Assembly: GCA_964519145.1 (NCBI GenBank)
Contig: CAZFHL010000031.1
Span: forward strand, 1-8,143
DNA length: 8,143 nucleotides
From: CAZFHL01 sp964519145
GTDB lineage: Bacteria; Patescibacteriota; Minisyncoccia; Phycocordibacterales; WO2-35-19
Direction: 5' to 3'
The position numbers and the translations under genes are program-made. The notes beneath the pieces were generated by a model. It worked only from the letters and a program-made list of their open reading frames with translations, did no database searches and had not been told where the DNA came from. This document shows positions 1 through 7,205 of the stretch, piece after piece; the stretch's first letter is position 1, and every line of letters starts with the position of its first letter.

Positions 1-3000
1 ATTATAGGACTATGGATAAAACTTACACTGAGTCTGTTTGGTGGTCATTTAAAGAGCTTTATAATAAAAATCTTGCATACAAAGGTTTTAAATCAATGCA
101 TCTTTGTCCTCGGTGCGAAACTACTTTATCAAATTTTGAAGTGAATTTGGGTTATAAAGACATAACAGATATTTCTGTTTATGTGAAGTTTGAACTTGTT
201 GATGAATTAAATACATTTTTATTGGCTTGGACTACAACTCCTTGGACACTTCCAGGAAATGTTGCACTGGCAATCAATGAAAATATTGAATATGTAGAAG
301 TAAGTGGAAATGTTGAAGGAAATAAATATATCTTAGCAAAAAGTAGAGTAGAGTCAGTATTTAAAGAAAATTTTAAAATTTTAAGGACGATTTCTGTATC
401 TGAAATTATTGGCAAAAAATATAAACCACTTTTTGATTATTATAGTAGTGATGAAAAACTAGAAAATAAAGAAAATGGATGGAAGGTTTATCTAGGAGAT
501 TTTGTGATGGATACAGAGGGAACAGGGATTGTTCATATTGCCCCAGCTTTTGGTGATGAGGATTATAATTTGGCAAAGGAGAATAACTTACCTTTTGTTC
601 AGCATATTGGAACAGATGGATTGATGAAAAAAGAGATTGTGGATTTTGCGGGATTGCCAGTTAAACCAAAATCAGATGAAAAAGATGGTCACCAAAAAAC
701 TGATATTGAGATTATAAAATACTTGGCAGGGAAAAATGTTTTATTCGCAAAAGAAAAAATAGTTCACTCTTATCCACATTGTTGGAGATGCGATACTCCG
801 CTTTTAAATTATGCTACTAGCTCTTGGTTTGTAAAAGTGACAGATTTGAAAGAGAGAATGCTAGAAGAAAATGGAAAAGTAAAATGGCTTCCAAAAGAGA
901 TTGGTCAAAACAGATTTGGAAATTGGATAGAGGGTGCCAAAGATTGGGCAGTTTCTCGTGCTAGGTTTTGGGGAGCGCCACTACCAGTTTGGGTTAATGA
1001 TGCAGGTAAAACTTATGTAATAGGTGGAGTTGACGAACTGAAAGAAAGAATTCCAAAAAGAAATAATTATTTTTTAGTGCGTCATGGCGAAGCTGAGTCA
1101 AATGCTAAAGGAAATATAATTTCTTCTAAAATAGAAAATGAAGATCATTTAACTGAAATTGGTATAGAGCAAGTAAAAAATACATGTTCAGTTTTAAAAA
1201 ATGAAAAAATAGATATCATAATCGCTTCTCCTTTTTTAAGAACCAAAGAAACTCTCAATATAATATTGAAAGAAATTAATTTTTCTGGAGAAGTGAAATT
1301 TGATGAAAGATTGGTTGAGGTAAAGGTTTATGAATCTAACAATCAAAAATGGTCAGAATTTTTGAAAAATTTTGAATCTATAAAAGACAAATTTGAAAAA
1401 AATATACCAAATTGTGAAAGCTGGGAAAGTGTTCGTTTAAGGGTGTCTGAATTTATTTATGATATAGATAATCAATACAAAGATAAAAATATTTTGGTCA
1501 TATCCCATGGTTCTCCTCTTAGGTGTTTAGAACTGACGACAAATGGTTTTTCTAAAAGAGAAATGTATAAAACATTTTATGATAATATTTTTGAAAATGC
1601 AGAGGTTCGTGAAGTAGATTTTAGGCAATTACCAAAAAATGAAAATTTTGAGATAGACTTGCATAGGCCTTTTATAGACAATATAGAACTTCTGGGCGAC
1701 GATGGAGAAAAACTAACAAGAATTCCAGATGTTTTTGATTGTTGGTATGAGAGCGGTTCTATGTTTTTTGCCGAGCAACACTATCCTTTTGAAAATAAGG
1801 AATTATTTGAGGAAGCTAATAGTCCACTTTTCCCAGCAGATTTTATTGCCGAAGGTTTAGACCAGACAAGAGGTTGGTTTTATACTCTCCTTGTTTTAGG
1901 TGTGGCTTTGTTTGGAAAAAGCCCCTATAAAAATGTCATAGTAAATGGACTTGTCTTGGCAGAAGATGGTAGAAAGATGGCTAAAAAGCTTAAAAATTAT
2001 CCAGACTTGATGGAAACTGTAAATAAATATGGAGTAGATTCTATTAGATTNNNNNNNNNNNNNNNNNNNNNNNNNNNNNNNNNNNNNNNNNNNNNNNNNN
2101 NNNNNNNNNNNNNNNNNNNNNNNNNNNNNNNNNNNNNNNNNNNNNNNNNNATTATCCAGACTTGATGGAAACTGTAAATAAATATGGAGTAGATTCTATT
2201 AGATTCTTTTTACTTTCTTCTCCTGCTGTAAAAGCAGATGATTTTAGTTTTTCAGCAAAAGGGGTAGATGAGATTTATAAAAAGATTGTTTTGAAATTGC
2301 AAAATATTTATTCTTTTTATTATATGTATAAAGATGAAAGCCTGAATGATTTTACAGAAAAAGATGGTGGAGAAAATATTTTGGATACTTGGATTGTTAA
2401 TGGTTTATATAAACTAGGGAACGAAATAACAGATTCAATGGATAGATATGAACTAGATAAAGCCACAAAACCAATATTAGATTTTATAGATGATTTTTCT
2501 ACTTGGTATATTCGAAGATCAAGAGAGAGATTTAAGTCTGAGGATGTGGTAGAAAAAAATACATCTCTTTTTTACACTAGATTTATTTTAGTTGAGCTTT
2601 CAAAACTCCTAGCACCTTTTATGCCATTTACAGCAGAGGATATTTATCAAAAATTAAAAAACAAAGATAGTAAAGAATCTGTACACCTAGATAGCTGGCC
2701 AGAGAAAAAAGAAGTTTTAGAAAATGTTTTAACTGAAATGAGTTTTGTTAGAGAAGTTGTATCACTGTCTTTGATGGAGAGGGAGAAAAATAAAATAAAA
2801 GTTAGACAACCGTTAGGAAATTTAAAAATCAAAAATCAAAATGTAAAAATAGGGGATGAGTACTTGGAGATTATAAAAGAGGAGGTTAATGTCAAGAGCG
2901 TGGTTTTTGATGATGGTCTAGAAACAGATGTTTGGCTTGATACTGAGGTTACACCTCTTCTTAAAGAAGAGGGAATGGTTCGAGACTTTATACGAGCAGT

Positions 3001-3214
3001 GCAGGAAAAAAGAAAGAATATAAATTTAGTACCAAAAGATGTAGTTTATCTTTCTGTAAATACAGATGAGATAAATAGAAAAATCATAGAAAAATATCAA
3101 GAAAAAATCACTAAAACTGTCGGAGCAAAAGAAATTGTATTTTCAGATTCAGAGTCTGAAAACAAAATATCTTTTGACCAAATTCCTTTATTTTTTTCTA
3201 TTATTAAATTATGA
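1..3214 (+). CDS. ileS: Isoleucyl-tRNA synthetase with internal histidine phosphatase domain (5'-partial, interrupted by assembly gap)
   Basis: Class I synthetase that charges tRNA-Ile with isoleucine in the cytoplasm. The frame is open from base 3, so the ATG at 12 is internal; the N-terminus with the HIGH motif (I estimate about 130 residues) lies left of the window. Visible in order: a CPRC knuckle (105-116), the CP1 editing site TTTPWTLP (231-254), GTGIVHIAPAFGDEDY (519-566) with the editing aspartate, WAVSRARFWGAPLPVW (945-992), a histidine phosphatase insertion (about 1062-1652), DLHRP, DCWYESG (1737-1757), the KMSKS-loop equivalent KMAKK (1974-1988), and the anticodon-binding helical domain with WYIRRS (2504-2521). 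The KMAKK-LKNYPD context and absence of a C-terminal zinc finger point to the eukaryote/archaea-like IleRS type. The 100 Ns at 2051-2150 are flanked by a 55-bp duplicate; removing 155 bp puts both halves in one frame, giving 1018 visible residues. TGA stop at 3212-3214. Identification is firm; the role of the insertion is unknown. Confidence 0.97.
1062..1652 (+). other. Histidine phosphatase (phosphoglycerate-mutase-like) domain inserted in IleRS
   Basis: About 195 codons, in frame and with no stop, sit between the WGAPLPVW segment and the DLHRP segment of IleRS, which are close together in ordinary homologues. The insertion carries the full histidine phosphatase superfamily signature: LVRHGEAESN with the phospho-accepting histidine (codon 1083-1085), SPFLRTKET with the second arginine (1239-1241), the acidic residue in DERLVEV (1317-1319), and ISHGSPLR with the second histidine (1506-1508). 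All core catalytic positions are retained, so the domain looks active. The substrate cannot be read from sequence; the superfamily includes phosphoglycerate mutases, fructose-2,6-bisphosphatase, SixA-like protein phosphatases and nucleotide or cofactor phosphatases. The boundaries are estimates. It is not a separate gene, because the reading frame and synthetase motifs continue on both sides. Confidence 0.93.
1996..2050 (+). repeat. Left copy of 55-bp contig-end overlap
   Basis: These 55 bases are identical, position by position, to 2151-2205 on the other side of the N run. Both encode the same IleRS stretch after the KMAKK loop (LMETVNKYGVDSIR). A duplicate confined exactly to the two edges of a gap is best read as one sequence present at the ends of two contigs, not as a biological repeat. 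Confidence 0.95.
2051..2150. other. Scaffold gap of 100 Ns, probably spurious
   Basis: Exactly 100 unknown bases, a common placeholder length. The contig ends on either side overlap by an identical 55 bp, so the true distance is probably minus 55 and no sequence is missing. Removing 155 bp (Ns plus one copy) moves the downstream frame from 2162 to 2007, in phase with the upstream frame, and yields an uninterrupted IleRS (DSIR followed by FFLLSSP). Confidence 0.95.
2151..2205 (+). repeat. Right copy of 55-bp contig-end overlap
   Basis: Identical to 1996-2050. The ATG at 2162 in this copy is an internal methionine codon of IleRS (the M in LMETVNKYGV), not a gene start, so the 350-residue open frame from 2162 to 3214 is the C-terminal part of ileS. 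Confidence 0.95.
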
Positions 3215-3266
3215 TTTCTATTTTTAAATTTATAATTTTAATTTTTAACTTTTGACTTAATTTCCT

Positions 3267-3851
3267 ATGTACAACAAGCATCATACCAAAGGAATAGTTA
3301 TATCTTCTAAATTTGATTCTGAAAATAGTAAATATTTAAATATCTTTACAAAAGATTTCGGTCTCATTAATGTCAGAGCTCAATCTGTTAGAAATAATAT
3401 ATCTAAATTAAGATTTTCAATACAAGATCTTTCTTTCGGTGATTTTTCTATTTTGTTTGGAAAAACAGGTTGGAGATTGGTCGGTGCTTCAGCTTCAAAA
3501 AATCTATTTGAAGTTTTTAAATATGAAAAAAGTAAACTTGCTATTGTTGTAAATATTTTAAATTTAATAAAAAGATTAACTTCAGAAGATAATTCTAATC
3601 AAAATCTTTTTGATATTGTTTTTAATCTCATTTCTTTTTTAGAAAGTAATACAGAAGATAAAAATACTTTTGCTGAATGTAGCGCCCTTTTAAAAATTTT
3701 ACATAATCTAGGTTATATGAGGAATGATCCAAATTTGTCTCTGCCTATAAATACGCCAGAAATAAATATATTAAATTTAGATTTGATTGATAAAAATAAG
3801 GCATATATTGTAAAAATAATAAATGAATCTATAAAAGCAACAAATTTATAA
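3267..3851 (+). CDS. recO: DNA repair protein RecO, short form
   Basis: Probable RecO, the RecFOR mediator that helps load RecA on SSB-coated single-stranded DNA and anneals strands. It has 194 residues, shorter than the roughly 240 of E. coli RecO. The N-terminal 75 residues fit the RecO OB fold: a KGIVISSKF strand, a YLNIFTKDFGLI segment, then VRNNISKLRF and a strand ending in WRLVGA. The remainder is predicted helical, with ECSALLKILHNLGYM resembling the C-terminal RecO domain. There is one cysteine, so the four-cysteine zinc motif of many RecO proteins is absent. The start is the first ATG after an in-frame TAA (3258-3260); no Shine-Dalgarno sequence precedes it. It lies 52 bp after ileS in an A/T-only-looking spacer, so it could be cotranscribed with ileS or have its own weak promoter. 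Identification rests on the N-terminal pattern; the C-terminal half is divergent. Confidence 0.84.
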   Translation: MYNKHHTKGIVISSKFDSENSKYLNIFTKDFGLINVRAQSVRNNISKLRFSIQDLSFGDFSILFGKTGWRLVGASASKNLFEVFKYEKSKLAIVVNILNLIKRLTSEDNSNQNLFDIVFNLISFLESNTEDKNTFAECSALLKILHNLGYMRNDPNLSLPINTPEINILNLDLIDKNKAYIVKIINESIKATNL

Positions 3852-3873
3852 TGTTTTTATGTTTAGGTTGTTG

Positions 3874-3879
3874 TATAAT
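3874..3879 (+). promoter_or_regulatory. -10 box for the 3888 gene, likely leaderless
   Basis: A perfect TATAAT whose last base is 9 nt before the A of the ATG at 3888. Transcription starting 6-8 nt after a -10 box would begin at or within two bases of the start codon, predicting a leaderless mRNA. No convincing -35 hexamer lies at 16-18 bp, and there is no Shine-Dalgarno sequence. A/T richness makes a single TATAAT weak evidence; the agreement in position with the glyS and 7396 starts is the main support. Confidence 0.55.
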
Positions 3880-3887
3880 TATAAATA

Positions 3888-5828
3888 ATGGAAGAAGAAA
3901 TAAAAAAAGGTAAACTAAATAAATTAGAAAACAGACTTTATCAAAGAGGTGGTCCTGCTATTTTGGATAATACTCCAAATCAAAATAGAGAGGAGTCTCA
4001 AAAAGAGGAGGTTGATACGATGGGTATCAATTGGAATGATCCAAAAGAAGGTTCTTTTGATAGTCTTGTAAATAAATTTTCTTCTGTAGCTAAAAAGAAA
4101 AATTCCTTTGTAAGGAAGTTTTTTATTTTTTCAATATTTTTCTTTCTTATATCTTTAGGAATATTTTTCTTTATTTTTCTCGAAGGTTTAAACTCTGTTT
4201 CTTCTAAAAATGTAGATATTAAAATATCTGGACCGATCGCTGTAGCTGGAGGCCAAGAATCTTCATTTGATATTATTATAGATAATCAGAATAATACAGA
4301 TTTAAAGAATGTGAAATTGAGAGTGGAATATCCATCTGGTACAAGGAGTGGTGATTTAGCAAATGAGCTTGTAAGGGAAAATTTTAGTTTAAAAGATATT
4401 GGATCTAATGATAGTCTGAGTCAAAATATTAAAATAGCTTTATTTGGAGAACAAAATAATGTTAAACAATTTAGAATATATTTAGAATATAATATATCTA
4501 ATTCGAGCGCTTTATTTTATAAAGAAAAAATTCATGAAGTTGTTATAAGTTCTTCACCGGTTATTGTTATACCTATTTATCCAAAAGAAGTAAATTCGGG
4601 ACAAGAAATTTCATTTAATGTTGATATAAATTCTAACTCCAAAGAAAAAATAAATAATTTTTTAATTGATGTAAAATATCCTTTTGGTTTTGTATTTAAG
4701 AGCGCAAATCCTAAACCATCTGAAGGAGATAATATTTGGTATTTTGATAATATAACTCAGGCCCAAAAGAAAACAATATCTATAAAAGGTGTATTGAATG
4801 GTCAAGATGGTGAAGAAAGAGTTTTTAGGATAAATACAGGTACATCAGACAAGGAAAATAAATTTGATATAAAGGTACCATTTTCAGAGTTTGTTGAATC
4901 TATAATTATTAAAAAACCATTTATTGGTCTTGATATATTTATAGATGGAGATAGGGATGATGCTGTTGTTTCTGGTGGCAGAGAAATAATTACACAATTT
5001 AATATATTAAATAATTTAAATTATAAATTATTTAATATCACAGCAGAGGTTTATTTTTCTGGAGGATCTTTTAATGAGTCGTATATTTATCCTTATAACG
5101 ATGGGTTTTTTGAGTCTTTAAAAGATTTTATTTTTTGGGATAAAAGATCTGTTTCAGAGTTTGGAAATTTAAATCCTGGTGAATCAAAAGAATTATCTTT
5201 CAGATTAAAACCAAATACTTATTCAGAAGTACCTGTTGGAAAAAAGCCAGAAATAGAAATGATATTTATTATCAAAGGAGAAAGAGTGCTTGAATCTGGA
5301 TCTGTAGAACAGGTAACTACAACAGAAAAAAGGAGAATGATTTTAGCTAGTGATATTTCTATTTCAGCTGGATCTTATAGATCTGTTGGAAATATAGAAA
5401 ACACAGGACCAATACCGCCAAAACAAGATAAAAATACTACATACACAGTTCTTTGGTCTATTGGTGGTGTTGTAAATCAATTGAGTAATGTTGAAGTCAG
5501 AGCAATTTTGCCTTCATATGTAAAATGGACTGGTGTCAAAAATCCATCATCTGAAATATTAAATTTCAATTCAGATACTAAAGAGATTGTTTGGAATGTC
5601 GGTTCAATCATTGGAGGTGTTGGTTCTCGTAGGCAAGTTTATTTCCAATTAGATTTTTTGCCAAGCTCAAGTCAAATAAATACTGCACCAGTTATTTTGA
5701 AAGAAGCTTTTCTTTCAGGTCTAGATAAGGTGACAGGATTAAGGGTAAATGTAAAATCAGGTGAAGTCACTACAAATTTCTTTAATGATTCCATCTTTAA
5801 AATTGGAGATGAAAAAGTTTCTAATTAA
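3888..5828 (+). CDS. Single-pass membrane protein with extracytoplasmic DUF11/Ig-like domains, function unknown
   Basis: 646 residues, not recognised as a named gene. Residues 1-77 are polar, with KLNKLENRLYQR near the N-terminus, and end in a basic stretch (KKK, RK). One strongly hydrophobic helix follows at about 78-98 (FFIFSIFFFLISLGIFFFIFL). With the basic side preceding it, the N-terminus should be cytoplasmic and the remaining ~545 residues outside. That part reads as about four beta-sandwich modules, starting near residues 109, 224, 342 and 488. The last (about 514-610, with the YTVLWSIGG and VEVRAILPSYVKW segments) resembles DUF11-type repeats; the others have the alternating pattern of bacterial Ig-like folds. 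No catalytic motif, sortase signal or second membrane helix is seen. It lies 36 bp after recO and ends 45 bp before glyS. A cell-surface structural or adhesive role is a guess from architecture only. An in-frame ATG at 4020 behind a strong ribosome-binding site is an alternative start. Confidence 0.8.
   Translation: MEEEIKKGKLNKLENRLYQRGGPAILDNTPNQNREESQKEEVDTMGINWNDPKEGSFDSLVNKFSSVAKKKNSFVRKFFIFSIFFFLISLGIFFFIFLEGLNSVSSKNVDIKISGPIAVAGGQESSFDIIIDNQNNTDLKNVKLRVEYPSGTRSGDLANELVRENFSLKDIGSNDSLSQNIKIALFGEQNNVKQFRIYLEYNISNSSALFYKEKIHEVVISSSPVIVIPIYPKEVNSGQEISFNVDINSNSKEKINNFLIDVKYPFGFVFKSANPKPSEGDNIWYFDNITQAQKKTISIKGVLNGQDGEERVFRINTGTSDKENKFDIKVPFSEFVESIIIKKPFIGLDIFIDGDRDDAVVSGGREIITQFNILNNLNYKLFNITAEVYFSGGSFNESYIYPYNDGFFESLKDFIFWDKRSVSEFGNLNPGESKELSFRLKPNTYSEVPVGKKPEIEMIFIIKGERVLESGSVEQVTTTEKRRMILASDISISAGSYRSVGNIENTGPIPPKQDKNTTYTVLWSIGGVVNQLSNVEVRAILPSYVKWTGVKNPSSEILNFNSDTKEIVWNVGSIIGGVGSRRQVYFQLDFLPSSSQINTAPVILKEAFLSGLDKVTGLRVNVKSGEVTTNFFNDSIFKIGDEKVSN
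4004..4011 (+). promoter_or_regulatory. Shine-Dalgarno-like site before internal in-frame ATG (4020)
   Basis: AGAGGAGG, 8 nt before an in-frame ATG at 4020 (Met45 of the 3888 gene). It is a strong ribosome-binding-site match with ideal spacing, whereas no annotated start in the window has one. It could drive a 602-residue form lacking the first 44 residues but keeping the membrane helix. It may also be chance: the bases encode KEEV, where AAA GAG GAG GTT is ordinary codon use. Confidence 0.3.
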
Positions 5829-5837
5829 GTCTCTTGA

Positions 5838-5866
5838 TTGGCAAAGATTATAAATTTTGGTATTGT
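5838..5866 (+). promoter_or_regulatory. glyS promoter (-35, 17-bp spacer, extended -10)
   Basis: TTGGCA at 5838-5843 matches the -35 consensus TTGACA at five of six positions. After exactly 17 bp comes TATTGT (5861-5866), preceded by TGG (5858-5860), an extended -10 TGn. The -10 ends 8 nt before the ATG at 5874, so transcription should start at or next to the start codon. The TTG at 5838 that would extend the reading frame by 12 codons is the first half of this -35 box. Confidence 0.62.
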
Positions 5867-5873
5867 AGTAAAT

Positions 5874-7205
5874 ATGGAAAAAGAAAAAACTAAAAATGAC
5901 TTGATGGAAAAAATAGTCTCTCTTTGCAAAAGAAGGGGATTTGTATTTGCGGGGTCTGAGATTTACGGAGGACTTGCAGGTACATGGGATTATGGACCAT
6001 ATGGAGCAGAGTTTTCAAATAACATAAAAGATTTGTGGTGGAAGAGGTTTATTTCTGACAGAGAAGATATGTATGGTATTGATGCAGCTATAATTATGAA
6101 TCCAAAAGCTTGGGAAGCTAGTGGACATGTTAGTGGATTTAGTGATCCGCTTTCTGAATGTAAGATTTGTAAACACCGGTTTAGATCTGATCATTTAGAA
6201 GATAAAAAAGTTTGTCCAGATTGTGGAGGAAAACTTTCTTCTCCAAAACAATTTAATATGATGTTTAAGACAAATGTTGGAGCCATGGAAGACGCTTCTT
6301 CTGTGGCATATTTGAGACCAGAAACTGCTGGTGGTATGTTTGTTAATTTCAAAAATATTTTAGATACAATGCATCCAAAACTTCCTTTTGGAATGGGACA
6401 AATCGGTAAAGCATTTAGAAATGAAATAGCCCCAAGGGATTTTATTTTTAGAAGCAGAGAGTTTAAACAAATGGAAATAGAATATTTTGTTGATCCTCGA
6501 AATCAAAATAAGGTTATGGAAATATTTGATAATTGGCATGATGAACAAATAAACTTTCTAAAAGAAATTGGTTTAGATGAAAATAAACTTCATAAAATTG
6601 AAGTACCGGAATCAGATAGAGCACATTATTCAAAACGAAGTATTGATATAGAATTTGATTTTCCTTTTGGTCAAAAAGAACTTTTAGGTCTTGCATATAG
6701 AACGGATTTTGATTTGAAGAATCACTCGACTTATTCAGGAGTGGATCTCTCTTATTTTGATGAAGAAACGAAAGAGAGGATTACTCCTCATTGTATAGAG
6801 CCAACTTTTGGTTTGGAAAGACTCGTTTTGGCTGTACTTTCAGATGCCTATATAGAGGAAGTAAAAGAAGATGATACAAGGATTTTATTAAAACTCTCTC
6901 CAAAACTAGCTCCTGTAAAATGTGCAGTTTTTCCTCTCCTTAAAAATAAACCAGAATTGGTAGAAAAGGCGAGAGCAATTTACAATGAACTGAAAAAAGA
7001 ATTTAGATGTGAGTTTGATGATAATGGCAATATTGGAAAAAGATATAGAAGACAAGATGAAATAGGCACACCATTTTGTGTAACCGTGGATTTTGATACC
7101 ATAGAAAAAGACGGAAGTTTGACTATAAGATATAGAGACAATGGTGAGCAAGAAAGAAAAACTTTGGAAGAAATAAAAGAAATTATTAAATCCAATCTTA
7201 TTTAA
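5874..7205 (+). CDS. glyS: Glycyl-tRNA synthetase, homodimeric class II type
   Basis: Charges tRNA-Gly with glycine in the cytoplasm; 443 residues, close to the usual length of the compact bacterial alpha2 form. Visible: the N-terminal IYGGLAGTWDYGPYG (30-44), a four-cysteine zinc knuckle (CKIC at 96-99, CPDC at 114-117), LRPETAGG (147-154), motif 2 with FRNEIAPRDFIFRSREF (181-197), RTDFDLKNHSTYSG (276-289), motif 3 with PTFGLERL (310-317), and the C-terminal anticodon-binding domain beginning near LSPKLAPVKCAV and including GKRYRRQDEIGTP. The family usually reads PETAQG; here glycine replaces the glutamine. ATG 5874 is chosen over TTG 5838 because an extended -10 promoter ends 8 nt before it and its -35 occupies the TTG. 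No Shine-Dalgarno sequence. recO and glycyl-tRNA synthetase genes are also neighbours in many Firmicutes, though there the enzyme is the alpha2beta2 type. Confidence 0.97.
   Translation: MEKEKTKNDLMEKIVSLCKRRGFVFAGSEIYGGLAGTWDYGPYGAEFSNNIKDLWWKRFISDREDMYGIDAAIIMNPKAWEASGHVSGFSDPLSECKICKHRFRSDHLEDKKVCPDCGGKLSSPKQFNMMFKTNVGAMEDASSVAYLRPETAGGMFVNFKNILDTMHPKLPFGMGQIGKAFRNEIAPRDFIFRSREFKQMEIEYFVDPRNQNKVMEIFDNWHDEQINFLKEIGLDENKLHKIEVPESDRAHYSKRSIDIEFDFPFGQKELLGLAYRTDFDLKNHSTYSGVDLSYFDEETKERITPHCIEPTFGLERLVLAVLSDAYIEEVKEDDTRILLKLSPKLAPVKCAVFPLLKNKPELVEKARAIYNELKKEFRCEFDDNGNIGKRYRRQDEIGTPFCVTVDFDTIEKDGSLTIRYRDNGEQERKTLEEIKEIIKSNLI

Noticed and set aside
12..14. ATG at 12 as the ileS start codon
   Set aside because: The frame is open to base 3 and the first visible residues (YRTMDKTY then ESVWW) match an internal IleRS segment; the HIGH region must lie upstream of the window.
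1062..1652. A standalone phosphoglycerate mutase gene
   Set aside because: No start, stop or ribosome-binding site bounds the region, and IleRS motifs continue in the same frame on both sides.
2162..3214. A separate 350-codon gene beginning at ATG 2162
   Set aside because: It is the C-terminal part of ileS; the ATG lies within the 55-bp duplicate at the assembly gap.
3212..3235. TGA at the end of ileS as a glycine codon (code 25)
   Set aside because: Reading through would add only six more sense codons before a TAA, and none of the other long frames contains TGA at a glycine position, so the standard bacterial code is simplest.
3231..3236. TATAAT between ileS and recO as a recO promoter
   Set aside because: The 52-bp spacer is almost all A/T, so the match is expected by chance; there is no -35 or extended TGn and the spacing to ATG differs from the other three starts.
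6360..7195. Minus-strand open frames across glyS, and similar short ones over ileS
   Set aside because: They are short, overlap a well-supported gene, have no recognisable domain, and are the usual antisense shadows of A/T-rich coding sequence.
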